DNA of 64,000 bases from Deltaproteobacteria bacterium (lineage in GTDB: Bacteria; Desulfobacterota; Anaeroferrophillalia; Anaeroferrophillales; Tharpellaceae), in the NCBI GenBank assembly GCA_016938065.1, contig JAFGVI010000124.1, forward strand, positions 1 through 64,000, written 5' to 3'. Position 1 is the stretch's first letter; the number at the start of each line of letters is the position of its first letter. Below, one piece after another: positions 37,489 to 46,967 of this stretch. Position numbers and translations under genes: made by a program. The notes under the pieces are model-generated. The model was not told where the DNA came from and searched no databases. It was given only the letters and a program-made list of their open reading frames with translations.

Positions 37489-38154
37489 TTATTCAGGCAG
37501 TTCTGCCAGAAAAGTCGTCATCTGTTCCGCTACTCTGGCAACTTCCGGGAGCACGGCCTGATAGTTACTTTCATATTCCGATGTAAGTTCGGCCGCCCCG
37601 ACATCGGTAACCCCGCGTAAAACCAGAGCCGGAACCCCCATTCTCCGGGCGACCCGCACGATTGAGGCCCCCTCCCAGTCCGCCGCCAGGGCCTGATACT
37701 GAGAAAACAGAGCCTCTCTGATCGCCACCGTATCGGCATTGCGATCAGCCGAGGCTAAAGGGCCAAGCTTGAGATGGGGAAAACCGACGGTCAACCTGGA
37801 CAACAGAAAATCATCACAGGCCGTCGTCGGCACCGCCTTATGAGCACTGGCAAAATCATACTCAATCACCTGTGAAGCCAGCACCTGATCGCCGATTTTA
37901 AGGCCGGGATCAAGCCCCCCGCAGGAACCGAAATTCAGAATCAGATCGGCCTGAAAACAGTCGATCAGCATCTGGGTCGTAGCCGCCGCCATCACCTTGC
38001 CCAGCCCGGAGGTCGTAGCGACCACCTCCTTGCCGGCAAAGCAACGGTGGTAAAAATTACGCCCGGAAATTTTTTCCAGCCGCCAGCTGCCCCGGGCCAG
38101 CAGAGGCTGCAGCTCATGCCGCAAGGCGGTAATCAGAGCAATCCTGACAAACAT
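37489..38154 (-). CDS. Nucleoside phosphorylase-superfamily protein (MTA/SAH nucleosidase-like)
   Basis: 221 residues. The family marks are IALITALRHELQPLL at the start, LILNFGSCGGLDPGLKIGD, and the substrate-contact end DWEGASIVRVARRMGVPALV followed by RGVTDVG. In true MTA/SAH nucleosidases the motif is MEGAAIA, so the W in DWEGA is a deviation. Futalosine hydrolase or another N-glycosidase is possible. It lies 9 bp downstream of the CheB gene; a link to SAH made by CheR is conceivable but unproven. Confidence 0.8.
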   Translation of the reverse strand: MFVRIALITALRHELQPLLARGSWRLEKISGRNFYHRCFAGKEVVATTSGLGKVMAAATTQMLIDCFQADLILNFGSCGGLDPGLKIGDQVLASQVIEYDFASAHKAVPTTACDDFLLSRLTVGFPHLKLGPLASADRNADTVAIREALFSQYQALAADWEGASIVRVARRMGVPALVLRGVTDVGAAELTSEYESNYQAVLPEVARVAEQMTTFLAELPE

Positions 38155-38163
38155 TTAACCTTC

Positions 38164-39237
38164 CTATTTCAAGAACAGAGCAAGATGATCAAGCAATTCG
38201 CCTATCGCCTCAGGACTCATGCGCGCCTGCACAGCACCCAGACGCCAGGCTTCACCCGGCATTCCGTTGACCACGGCGCTGGCCTCATCCTGCGCGATCG
38301 TCACCTGGCCCCGCTGCCGCATGGCCAGGAGTTCCAAGGCTCCGTCCCGGCCCATGCCGGTCAGCAGAATCGCCAGTGTCGGCGGCGCCTGAGGCCGGGC
38401 CAGGGAACGAAAGAGCGGCGCAACCGCCGGCTGCACATTATACTCCCGCGGGGTTGACAGAAGCCGCATCAGACCCGTATCCGCAAGCTCCAGATGATAG
38501 CCGTCGGGAGCAAAATAGGCATGACCGGGCAGCGGTTTCCGGGCCTCGGCGGCAATAGTCACCACCAGGGCCACTTCACTTTGCAGCCAGCTTACCATCC
38601 CTTCGAGAAACCCCGAAGCAATATGCTGGACGATAAGAATCGGCAAAGGAAAATCCTGTTTCAGTTTAGCCAGAAGAGCCCGCAAGGCCAGAGGACCGCC
38701 GGTCGAAGCCCCGATGGCTATCAGCGACGGCGGAGTCCGTTTGAGCAGACCCAGAAGTTCATGATCAAAGCCCGCGACGGCAGCTTCCGTTACCGGAAGC
38801 ACGGACGGCACTGCCGCCATTGACCGGCGCCGCACGACCTTGACCTCAGACAGGACTTTAACCTTGTGCAGCAGCGTCGCCACAATCTCCCGGGCTCCGG
38901 GCGAACCCGCTCCGCGCGGTTTAACAACCGCAGCCAGGGCCCCGGCCTGAATCGCGCGATAGGACTTTTCAGTCAGGTTGTGACTAAGGTTAGCGCTGCA
39001 GATAATAATCGGAACCGGATTTTCCTCCATGATCTGCCGGGTAGCCGAGATACCGTCCAGTTCCGGCATCTCGATATCCATGATCACCACCTGAGGTTTG
39101 AGAAGTTTGACCTTGGCAATCGCGTCGAGACCGTTAACTGCGGTACCGACTACCGTCATGTCCGGTTCGGCCTCGACCAGTTTGCACAGATACTTCAAGG
39201 TAGTCCGGGAATCATCAACAATCAGAACGGAAATCAT
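38164..39237 (-). CDS. cheB: CheB/WspF-type chemotaxis methylesterase
   Basis: 357 residues. An N-terminal receiver domain (phospho-Asp in VVIMDIEMPELDG) is joined to the C-terminal methylesterase. The catalytic triad is visible: serine in IGASTGGP, histidine in LIVQHI and aspartate in TGMGRDGA. It removes methyl groups from chemoreceptor glutamates. Its place at the end of a cluster with a REC-GGDEF protein and CheA-REC matches WspF, which resets the Wsp receptor. The gap of 71 bp to the upstream diguanylate cyclase is the largest in the cluster. Confidence 0.95.
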   Translation of the reverse strand: MISVLIVDDSRTTLKYLCKLVEAEPDMTVVGTAVNGLDAIAKVKLLKPQVVIMDIEMPELDGISATRQIMEENPVPIIICSANLSHNLTEKSYRAIQAGALAAVVKPRGAGSPGAREIVATLLHKVKVLSEVKVVRRRSMAAVPSVLPVTEAAVAGFDHELLGLLKRTPPSLIAIGASTGGPLALRALLAKLKQDFPLPILIVQHIASGFLEGMVSWLQSEVALVVTIAAEARKPLPGHAYFAPDGYHLELADTGLMRLLSTPREYNVQPAVAPLFRSLARPQAPPTLAILLTGMGRDGALELLAMRQRGQVTIAQDEASAVVNGMPGEAWRLGAVQARMSPEAIGELLDHLALFLK

Positions 39238-39308
39238 CGTCTGTTCCCTCCGTTAAAAACCGCCGTCACAACCCGTCCTTCACCTGTTTCTGGCATAAGA
39301 GTATAGAT

Positions 39309-40247
39309 TCATTCGTAAACGGCACCGACAAGCCGGTTGCGTCCTTCATTTTTAGCGCGGTAGAGACAGGTATCCGCCAACCCGATCAGATCATAGCCGC
39401 TAACCGCTCCCGCCTTGGCGGCGGCCGGTAAGACCGCCAGTCCGAAACTGGCAGTTACCGAAAAATCACCACCGCGGCCATCTGCAAAACGAAGATCCGC
39501 AATGACCCGCCGCATCCGTTCACAGACCGGAAAGGCTCCGTCACTGTCGGTTTCCGGCAGAACCACAACAAACTCCTCACCACCGTAACGCGCCACCCAG
39601 TCAACCCCGAAACGGATTGTCTCATTCAAGGTCCGGGCGATCTCCTTTAACACCTCATCGCCAATCAGGTGTCCATAACTGTCGTTGACCTTCTTGAAGT
39701 GATCAATATCACAGATAACCACGGTCAGAGCACGGCCATAGCGCCGCGCCTGCTTACAGGCCACAGCCAGATGCTCATCGAGATAATTGCGGTTGAAAAC
39801 CTTGGTCAGATGATCGGTATGCAGCAGACGCGAAATCTCCCGATTGCGCTCTTTCAGGGCCTGTTCCAGAGCCAGCACCCGCCGCGCCGTTGCCAGACGG
39901 GCGACGAGTTCGGCCGGTTCAACCGGCTTGACCAGATAATCATCGGCTCCGCCTTCGAGCCCTCTGACAATCTCCTCTTTGGAGCTTTTAGCGGTAACCA
40001 GAAAAAGATAGATATAATCATTATCCATCTGCGCGCGAATCGCCCGGCAGAGTTCAATCCCGTCCATCTCGGGCATTACCCAATCGGTAATCACGATTGA
40101 AAAAGCTTGTTTTTCGAGCAGAGACAACCCTTCGCGACCATCGCGCGCGAGTGTCACCGCATAGCCTTCCGCTTCGAGGAGAAACTGCAGCTGTAACGCC
40201 TGGGTCGGGCTGTCCTCGACCACTAAAATCGCGTATTTTTCTTTCAT
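39309..40247 (-). CDS. REC-GGDEF diguanylate cyclase (WspR-like)
   Basis: 312 residues. A receiver domain (acidic pocket ILVVEDSPTQ; phospho-Asp in IVITDWVMPEMDG; lysine in DDYLVKP) is joined by a short coiled linker to a GGDEF domain with active-site RYGGEEF and DHFKKVNDSYGHLIGDEVL. It should make cyclic-di-GMP when phosphorylated by the CheA-REC kinase encoded next to it. The product-inhibition I-site, normally RxxD ten residues before GGEEF, reads FGVD with the arginine one place too early (RFGVD). Feedback inhibition may therefore be weak. Confidence 0.95.
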   Translation of the reverse strand: MKEKYAILVVEDSPTQALQLQFLLEAEGYAVTLARDGREGLSLLEKQAFSIVITDWVMPEMDGIELCRAIRAQMDNDYIYLFLVTAKSSKEEIVRGLEGGADDYLVKPVEPAELVARLATARRVLALEQALKERNREISRLLHTDHLTKVFNRNYLDEHLAVACKQARRYGRALTVVICDIDHFKKVNDSYGHLIGDEVLKEIARTLNETIRFGVDWVARYGGEEFVVVLPETDSDGAFPVCERMRRVIADLRFADGRGGDFSVTASFGLAVLPAAAKAGAVSGYDLIGLADTCLYRAKNEGRNRLVGAVYE

Positions 40248-40257
40248 TTGTCGGCAA

Positions 40258-42633
40258 TCACAACAAGCGTCCTACCACATCCAAAAGATTATTCTGGTCA
40301 AATTCACTCTTGACAATATAAGCGCTGGCCCCGGCCGCAACCCCCCGCTCACGATCCTGACGATCACCCAGACTGGTCACCAGAACGACCGGAATTTCCG
40401 CCAGACGCTCATCGGCACGCATCTTCTCGGTCAGCAAAAAACCATCCATATGCGGCATCTCGACATCGGAAACCACCAGATCAAACGTCTCCTTCTGCAG
40501 CAGGCTCAGAGCAGCAAGCCCATCAACGGCGGTAGTCACCCGGTAGTCGGCCGCTTCCAGAATATTCTGCAACAGCATCCTTGAGGTTATGGAATCATCC
40601 ACGACCAGCAGTTGATGAACTTTTTCGTTCTCGGATGCGGTCCCGTCGGGAAAGGAGGCACCCGTTTCCTGAGCCGAAAAGAGGTGGCCCGGCCGCTGAC
40701 CAAGGGAACTTTCCAGAATATCATTGACATTGATGATCGGTACCACCTTGCCCGATCCCAGAATTGTCGCTCCGGCAATCAGCGGCACCCGCATCAGCTG
40801 GCGGCCCAGACCTTTTACAAGGATCTCCTGTTCCCCGAGAACCTCGTCGACCATCAGGGCCAGAGAACGATTGCCGGCACCGACGATGACCAGCGAGATT
40901 TCATTCTGCTTGCGGCTCGGATTTGCGACCGGAGCCTTGAGCCCTAACAGTGCCGTCAGAGCAATTACGGGCAGCACCCGGCCTTCATTGTCGACCGTCA
41001 TTCTTCCCTCAACCAGGAGCAGCCGTCTCTTTTCCGCTCTAAGCACCCTTTCCACTTTCAGACTGGGAAAAACAAACTCGCGCCCGGCAACAACCACCCG
41101 AATCCCCCGGCAGACGGCGACCGAAACCGGCAGATGAACGGCGAAGCGGGTGCCGGCTCCGGCCCAGGTGGAGACGGCAATTCGCCCTCCCAGATTCTCG
41201 ATCTTTTCCCGGACAATCGCCATGCCCAATCCGCGCCCGGAGATTTCGGTGATTATGGGACTGGTTGAAAATCCGGAATTAAAGATCATATCGAGCAGAC
41301 TCTCGTCAGACATTGCATCCGCCGCGGCCCGGCTGACAAGGCTCAACGCCACCGCCTTCTGCTTGAGTTTATCTGTATCGATCCCGTGACCATCGTCCTC
41401 GATGGTTATATCAATTGAAGAGCCGTCACTCTGCGCGGCCCGGCACAGAATCCGTCCGCTCTGATCCTTACCCGCGGCGATGCGAATCTGCGGCACCTCA
41501 AGACCGTGATCAACCGCATTACGCAGAAGATGCATGAGCGGATCTTTCATTTCGTCGAGAACCCGGCGGTCCACCTCTATCGCTCCGCCCTGCCACTCAA
41601 AGTCGACTTTTTTCCCCAATTCCCGGGCCAGTTCCCGCACCATCCGCGCCATCGGCATAAACAGGGTCTCAATCGGCAACATCGCCACATCCCGGACCCG
41701 GTCAAGTAATTCGTCAACAAGCCCGGACTGCGTCCGCAGATCGCTCTCAACCCGACCCTCAAGCTCACCCAGGCGGCGCTCAAGCTGTTTGACCTGCTGC
41801 TGGTTGTTTTCCAGAAAACCGATGATCCGCGACCATTTTTCTGAACCGGAAAAGCTCCGTCTCATCTGCAGAACATCGCCCCTGACCATGCCCCACTGCT
41901 TCTCCCAGACAGGAAAATCGGCCAGCGTTTTCCGCAGCAGCGCCAGATGCTGGCTCAAGGCCAGTTTTAAAGAGATAAACTCTTCCGCCACCAGCATCAG
42001 TTCATCCACTTTGCGCGTTGCCACCCGCAGGGTTTCAGCCCCGGCGGCCGGGGTCGGCGAAACCACGCTTCTCGACGGCTCCGCCGCCTCGGCCGGCAGC
42101 GCCCCGGTTCCTGCCTCGGCCGGCAGCGACGGCGAACTTGAAACGTGGTTCTCAGAATCAGGCTGAGGCTCGGACGGCCCAGTACCGGCCGCCGACTCTG
42201 GCACCGCCAGAAAATTATCCAGACCGTTCTCTTCAACTTTGAGCAGCCGCGCCAGCAGTGAGGAAAACTCCCCCCGGCCGGACTCCTGCGTCACCAGCGC
42301 GGGATCGGCAATAAGCTTTTCCAGCATTTCGGCCGCGCCATAAAGCAGGTCAAGCAATACCGGCTGCGGGGGCGGATTATGTGCTTTGAGCTGTGAAAAA
42401 AGCGTCTCCAGAACCTGGCAGAGGCTTTCCACCGGCGTCAGCTTAACCGCCCGGGCCGCCCCTTTGAGACTGTGGGCTTCGCGAAACAGCACTTCAATCA
42501 AAGGCTTGCGCTCGGCTGCGCCGGCCGCAGTTTTCCCGTAACTGTCCAGATTTGCGAAGATGCTGCTTAAACGTTCCCCCGCCTCCACTTGAAAAGCTTC
42601 GCGCAATCTCAGCAAAAGCTCCTCTTCGCGCAT
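40258..42633 (-). CDS. Hybrid chemotaxis kinase CheA-REC (WspE-like)
   Basis: 791 residues. Order of domains: Hpt (phospho-His H54 in EAHSLKGAARAV), a linker of low complexity, dimerisation helices, HATPase (LLRNAVDHGLE, IEDDGHGID, GRGLGMAIVREKI), a CheW-like domain (about 480-620) and a C-terminal receiver (LLVVDDSITSR; phospho-Asp in LVVSDVEMPHMDG). The fused receiver is typical of WspE and of other alternative systems. It would phosphorylate the REC-GGDEF and CheB proteins encoded 10 and 1021 bp downstream. It lies 3 bp after the chemoreceptor gene. Confidence 0.95.
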   Translation of the reverse strand: MREEELLLRLREAFQVEAGERLSSIFANLDSYGKTAAGAAERKPLIEVLFREAHSLKGAARAVKLTPVESLCQVLETLFSQLKAHNPPPQPVLLDLLYGAAEMLEKLIADPALVTQESGRGEFSSLLARLLKVEENGLDNFLAVPESAAGTGPSEPQPDSENHVSSSPSLPAEAGTGALPAEAAEPSRSVVSPTPAAGAETLRVATRKVDELMLVAEEFISLKLALSQHLALLRKTLADFPVWEKQWGMVRGDVLQMRRSFSGSEKWSRIIGFLENNQQQVKQLERRLGELEGRVESDLRTQSGLVDELLDRVRDVAMLPIETLFMPMARMVRELARELGKKVDFEWQGGAIEVDRRVLDEMKDPLMHLLRNAVDHGLEVPQIRIAAGKDQSGRILCRAAQSDGSSIDITIEDDGHGIDTDKLKQKAVALSLVSRAAADAMSDESLLDMIFNSGFSTSPIITEISGRGLGMAIVREKIENLGGRIAVSTWAGAGTRFAVHLPVSVAVCRGIRVVVAGREFVFPSLKVERVLRAEKRRLLLVEGRMTVDNEGRVLPVIALTALLGLKAPVANPSRKQNEISLVIVGAGNRSLALMVDEVLGEQEILVKGLGRQLMRVPLIAGATILGSGKVVPIINVNDILESSLGQRPGHLFSAQETGASFPDGTASENEKVHQLLVVDDSITSRMLLQNILEAADYRVTTAVDGLAALSLLQKETFDLVVSDVEMPHMDGFLLTEKMRADERLAEIPVVLVTSLGDRQDRERGVAAGASAYIVKSEFDQNNLLDVVGRLL

Positions 42634-42636
42634 ACG

Positions 42637-44676
42637 CTACACCTTCAGACCGGCGGACAGCTGCTGCAGTCTCTGCCCCAGCTTATCGAGATCGGCAATG
42701 GCCGATTCCAGCTGCCGGGCTCCTTCAACATTCTGCTGGCTGGCGCTCTTGATACTCTCCATGGCCTGAGCCACCTGATCCATACCGACCAGCTGCTGCT
42801 GACTGGAGGCCACAATCTGCACCGAGGCATCAGCTGACTCGCGACTCATATCGGCCATGGTATCGATCTCGATACCCGCTTTTTCCGTCTGCGCCACCCC
42901 TTTATCCACCGCTTTACCACCCCTTTCGGTCGCCATCACGACACTGCTCGTAGCTTTCTGAATATCACCGAGCAAACGCCGGATCTGCAGGGTTGCGGCT
43001 TTGGACTGATCGGCCAGAGCCTTGACCTCCATCGCGACCACGGCAAAACCCTTGCCGTGCTCACCGGCTTTGGCGGCCTCGATCGAAGCATTGACCGACA
43101 GCATATTCGACTGGTCAGCAAAACTGCTGACGGTTTCAATAATCTCGCCGATGTTCTGATTCTGCTCACTGAGCTGAATAATGCCTTCGGCAATGGCGGC
43201 CACATCCTCCTTGATCTGATCCATGCCGGAAACCGCCGTGGCGGTTTCATTGCGGCCGCTTTCGGCGCGCAGCATGACCTGTTCCGCGAGATGGGCCACC
43301 TGTTCCGCCTTTTCATACGAAAGATGTGAGGTCTGGCGAATCTCTTCCACAGTCGCCGCAATTTCGGTTACCGAGCTTGAACTCTGAGTCGATGAAGCAG
43401 CCAGTTCCGCCGTCGTGGCCGAAAGTTCGGCAATCGTCGCCGCAATCGTCGCCGCTCCTTCAATAATCTCAGAAGTCTGATCATGCAGCATGCCGGCCAT
43501 CCGGTTAAAAGCGTTGACCAGATCACCGATTTCATCACAGCGGTCGGTCCGGGGAACCTTCGCGGTCAGATCGCCGTCGGCCATGAGACGGACTTTGGCC
43601 ATCAGCAGCTTCAACGGCAGAACGATGGATTTGCCTACAAGAAAAACCGTAAAGAGGGCCACAACCAGCAGCAGCGCCCCCAGCGCCTGAATATTGGTGA
43701 CAAGCTCGGCTATCGGTTTAAACGCTTCCGCCGCGTCAATCTCGGAAACGATCCCCCATTCAAAGGGAAACCCGAATCTTTCATTCAATCCCAGATGGGA
43801 ATAAGCCGACAGAACCTCAATCCCGCGATAGTCGGACATTGTTTCGACCCCGGAGTGATCGGAGAGGGCCTTTCTGGCCGCCAGAGAATCAACCTTCTGG
43901 CGCAGCAGCGCCTGAGGGTTGAAGCGCGAATCAGAGCGCATCAGCTGATCGGAACCAACCAGATAGCTCTTGCCGCTGACCCCCATGCCGGTTGCCGAGC
44001 AGACTATATGGTCAAGCTGCGAACCATCCAGCATAATCGCCATAATCGCCTTGATATCACCCTCTTCTCCCAGAATCGGCGTCCCCATGAAGGCCGCGGC
44101 CTGCCCGATGGGCGCATACTCGGAAAAATCGAGCATTACAAACTTGCCGGACTCCGCAATCGCCCCCCACAAACGGGCCAGTCCGCTCCCTTTATAAGGT
44201 CCCTTTTCGAGATTACTACCAAGATCGGGCCCCTGATTAACCGAATACATGACATGGCCATGTTCCCGACAGATGATATAGACATCTCTGAAACCGTAAG
44301 TCGCTTTATAATCCTTGAAAAATGAACCGATCCGCTCGTGAATATCATGATAGGCTTCGGTGTCGACCGCAAACGATCCGTCCGCCCGGCCGCCGCCATT
44401 ATCATGATACTGCTGAAGAACAGTATAGGTCTGCCTGACATCACGGGATGAAGCCAGGAGCTGACAGTTCAATCTAAGACTTTCCAGATATTTCCAGACC
44501 TGCTCCTTTTTGATCTCGTTGATCGCCTCCAGGCTGGAAAAACTGGCCGAGCGCAGAGCATCGCGGGCATTCTGCGACGAAAGCCAGGCCAGAGCCACCA
44601 CCGGAATGACCACGACAAACAAAAAAAGCAGCATCAATTTCTTCAACAGACTGTCGCTAAAAAACTTCATAATCAA
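42637..44676 (-). CDS. Methyl-accepting chemotaxis protein (WspA-like)
   Basis: 679 residues. Helix 1 (about 12-31, LMLLFLFVVVIPVVALAWLS), a periplasmic sensor of about 295 residues (probably a double Cache domain, with MYSVNQGPDLGSNLEKGPYK), helix 2 (about 327-350), HAMP (VRLMADGDLTAKVPRTDRCD) and a signalling coiled coil with the hairpin tip SFADQSNMLSVNASIEAAKA. It lies inside the chemosensory operon between CheW and CheA-REC. Pseudomonas WspA senses surface contact; the stimulus here is unknown. No C-terminal CheR-tethering pentapeptide is seen, the chain ends QLSAGLKV. Confidence 0.94.
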   Translation of the reverse strand: MIMKFFSDSLLKKLMLLFLFVVVIPVVALAWLSSQNARDALRSASFSSLEAINEIKKEQVWKYLESLRLNCQLLASSRDVRQTYTVLQQYHDNGGGRADGSFAVDTEAYHDIHERIGSFFKDYKATYGFRDVYIICREHGHVMYSVNQGPDLGSNLEKGPYKGSGLARLWGAIAESGKFVMLDFSEYAPIGQAAAFMGTPILGEEGDIKAIMAIMLDGSQLDHIVCSATGMGVSGKSYLVGSDQLMRSDSRFNPQALLRQKVDSLAARKALSDHSGVETMSDYRGIEVLSAYSHLGLNERFGFPFEWGIVSEIDAAEAFKPIAELVTNIQALGALLLVVALFTVFLVGKSIVLPLKLLMAKVRLMADGDLTAKVPRTDRCDEIGDLVNAFNRMAGMLHDQTSEIIEGAATIAATIAELSATTAELAASSTQSSSSVTEIAATVEEIRQTSHLSYEKAEQVAHLAEQVMLRAESGRNETATAVSGMDQIKEDVAAIAEGIIQLSEQNQNIGEIIETVSSFADQSNMLSVNASIEAAKAGEHGKGFAVVAMEVKALADQSKAATLQIRRLLGDIQKATSSVVMATERGGKAVDKGVAQTEKAGIEIDTMADMSRESADASVQIVASSQQQLVGMDQVAQAMESIKSASQQNVEGARQLESAIADLDKLGQRLQQLSAGLKV

Positions 44677-44682
44677 CCCTCA

Positions 44683-45330
44683 TCATTGAACAGCTATTTT
44701 TTTATCCGTCAGCAGTTTTTCCGCATCAAGCAGCACCAGACGATCTGCGGTTACCCCCTTGAAATATTCAGCCTGCACCCCCGCCAGGGTCGGCAGACGG
44801 GCCTGCAGCTCCGCGCCCGGCAGACTTCGGACGCCCACCAGACGGTCAATCAGAACCGCAAACTCCATCTCCCGGGAAGCCAGCACCAGCAAACGGGACT
44901 CGGCCGCGACCGTTTCCGAGAGGCCCGGCAGGCCCAGAAATTGACCAAGATCGATAACCGAACAGATGCGGCTGCGCAGATTAACAATCCCCTTGACAAA
45001 AGCCGGTGTTCCGGGAATCTGCGTGATCTCGCCGACGTGGCAGACCTCACGCACCCAGGGCAAAGGGAAAGCGTAATGCGCCGGCCCCAGCGTAAACTCT
45101 AAAATTTCAAGCAGCTCTCCGGCCACGACCGGAGCCGCGGCGGGGCTGAGCTGCCGGGCCCGCGCCGTAAGAACGGCCCGCACCTCGTCCGCCGTCAGCG
45201 GCGGTTTCTCCGCCGCCAGCTCCTGCCGCCGCGCCAGCTCTTCAAGCAGCTCGGAGAGGGATCTGGACGGTGGCGCTTTCGGAAAAACCTTAGTGGCGGC
45301 CGCATCGGTCTTTTTAGGTTCCATCCGCAA
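44683..45330 (-). CDS. cheW: CheW-type adaptor with N-terminal extension
   Basis: 215 residues. About 70 extra residues, rich in Ala, Pro and charged residues, precede one CheW domain (from LEILEFTLGPAHYAFPLPWV). The domain has the conserved GIVNLRSRICSVIDLGQFLG. It couples the receptor to the kinase. One of two CheW copies in the cluster, corresponding to the WspB/WspD pair. It sits 6 bp before the receptor gene. Confidence 0.93.
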   Translation of the reverse strand: MRMEPKKTDAAATKVFPKAPPSRSLSELLEELARRQELAAEKPPLTADEVRAVLTARARQLSPAAAPVVAGELLEILEFTLGPAHYAFPLPWVREVCHVGEITQIPGTPAFVKGIVNLRSRICSVIDLGQFLGLPGLSETVAAESRLLVLASREMEFAVLIDRLVGVRSLPGAELQARLPTLAGVQAEYFKGVTADRLVLLDAEKLLTDKKIAVQ

Positions 45331-45371
45331 AACTTTCCCTTGATCAATGGTTCAGATTCGGACTTTCATAA

Positions 45372-46967
45372 TCAGGCTTTCAGGGCCAGGCTTCTGCTGA
45401 TTTCAAGCAAACGCCCCGCGCTCAAGCCCTCGCCGCAGGGCACAGGCACATCGCTCTCTGTCCCCTGCAACAGTTCAATCACCCGCTGCAGATGCCGGGA
45501 TGCCCCCTTAAGCTGCAACTGAAGGAGCAGTGACCCCAGAGAAAAATGGGCCATGACAAAATCAGCCTCCAGAAAAAGCGCCTGACGATAAAAGGTCAGC
45601 GCCTCCTCAAAAACAGCCCGCTCCTGCGCAATAATCGCCGAAAGGTAGTAAAGAAAAGGATTCACCTTGTCGGCGGCCACCGCCAGCCCGGCGCAAGCCG
45701 CAGCCTCTTCCAGCTCGCCCAGGTTGGCCAGGGAGCGGGCTCTGAAAGCCATCAGCCGGGCCAACTCAGAGCCCGTCTGATGGGAGCGGGTCAACTCTTC
45801 CGGAATCAGCTCAACGACTTCCCGATACATCTCCCGGCGAAAAAAAGCTTCGGCCTGCAGCCTGAGATCGTGCAGATAATTGTCCGACCGGGAATCGTCC
45901 GCCGCCTTTTCCACCGGCCCCGCCGCAAGCTCTCTTTTACCACCCGGGTCGACGGACGACCGGTAAAAGGGGGCCCGACCCGATTTTTTTTCGGCCAGGA
46001 TCCCAGAACCGCGGGCAAGAGTGGCGCATTTTTCCGCGGCGCTCGACGGCGCACTCCGCAAACCAAAACCGAGAGAAACAGATTTCGGCTTGCCGGAAAG
46101 AGACTGCAGCCCGGCCAGTTTCCGATGAACAATAACCCCGGGAAAGCTCACCGGAACCAGTTCCGGATGATCCACCACTCCGAGTTCACTGGGCGAAACC
46201 AGCAGCCAGCCCCCCGGCTGCAGCAGGGCGACCAGACGTTTAATCACCCGGGCCTGAAGTTCAGCCGAAAAATAGATCAGAACATTGCGACAGAAAATGA
46301 TATCAGCGAGCCGCCCGGTAAGACCGGGCATGACAAACTCGTGTTCCGCCAGGTTAAGCTGATAAAAAGAGACCATCTCCCGAATCTGCCGGGCCAGAAG
46401 AAAACGATTGCCGCCGAGGTCGGTAAAATAGTGCCGCTGTACCTCCTCCGGCGTGGCCCGCAGCGACCAGCGGGAATAGACACCCTGTCGCGCCCTTGCA
46501 ATAACCTCGGGATTAATATCGCTGGCACTGAATTTTATCTGCCAGCCATCAAACAGTCTCTTTTTTTCATCGAGCAGCATCGCCACGGAGTAGGGCTCCT
46601 CGCCGCTGGAGGAGGCCGCACACCAGAGATCCAGACGCCGCTCGCCCCGGTTCTGCTCGAGCAGAGCCGGCAGAATATGGTTCCTGAGCGCCGTAAAAAC
46701 CTGTTTGTCGCGCAAAAAATAGGTTTCCCCGACCGTCAGGCGGGCGATCAAGCGATTCAGGTGCGCGGCACTGAGCGGCGAATTCAGCAGTTCCTCGAGC
46801 AAGGCCCGGGGCCCGTCCAGTTTAAGCTCCACCGCCAGCTCTTCAATAACCCGCTGCAGCGTCTCCCATTTGCGCCGCGGGAAATCGAGCCCGATACGCT
46901 CGCCCAGAAGTCGGCTCAAGGCTTCGATCTGCGGTAAAATTTCAGGAGAAGTTACGCTGCGGCTCAT
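45372..46967 (-). CDS. CheR methyltransferase with C-terminal TPR (WspC-like)
   Basis: 531 residues. CheR N-terminal helical domain (1-80), SAM-binding domain with LDLWCAASSSGEEPYSVAML and the later IIFCRNVLIYFS, then a linker of about 90 residues and C-terminal TPR-like helices (about 375-500, LARLMAFRARSLANLGELEE). It methylates receptor glutamates with SAM. The CheR-TPR fusion is characteristic of WspC-like proteins, where the TPR helps select the receptor. The stop is 41 bp before the extended cheW; the start overlaps the other cheW by ATGA. Confidence 0.94.
   Translation of the reverse strand: MSRSVTSPEILPQIEALSRLLGERIGLDFPRRKWETLQRVIEELAVELKLDGPRALLEELLNSPLSAAHLNRLIARLTVGETYFLRDKQVFTALRNHILPALLEQNRGERRLDLWCAASSSGEEPYSVAMLLDEKKRLFDGWQIKFSASDINPEVIARARQGVYSRWSLRATPEEVQRHYFTDLGGNRFLLARQIREMVSFYQLNLAEHEFVMPGLTGRLADIIFCRNVLIYFSAELQARVIKRLVALLQPGGWLLVSPSELGVVDHPELVPVSFPGVIVHRKLAGLQSLSGKPKSVSLGFGLRSAPSSAAEKCATLARGSGILAEKKSGRAPFYRSSVDPGGKRELAAGPVEKAADDSRSDNYLHDLRLQAEAFFRREMYREVVELIPEELTRSHQTGSELARLMAFRARSLANLGELEEAAACAGLAVAADKVNPFLYYLSAIIAQERAVFEEALTFYRQALFLEADFVMAHFSLGSLLLQLQLKGASRHLQRVIELLQGTESDVPVPCGEGLSAGRLLEISRSLALKA

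Noticed and set aside
45546-46937. Open + strand frame of 463 codons opposite the CheR-TPR gene
   Set aside because: Antisense to an intact methyltransferase with its catalytic motifs; Arg/Gln-rich composition is typical of shadows.
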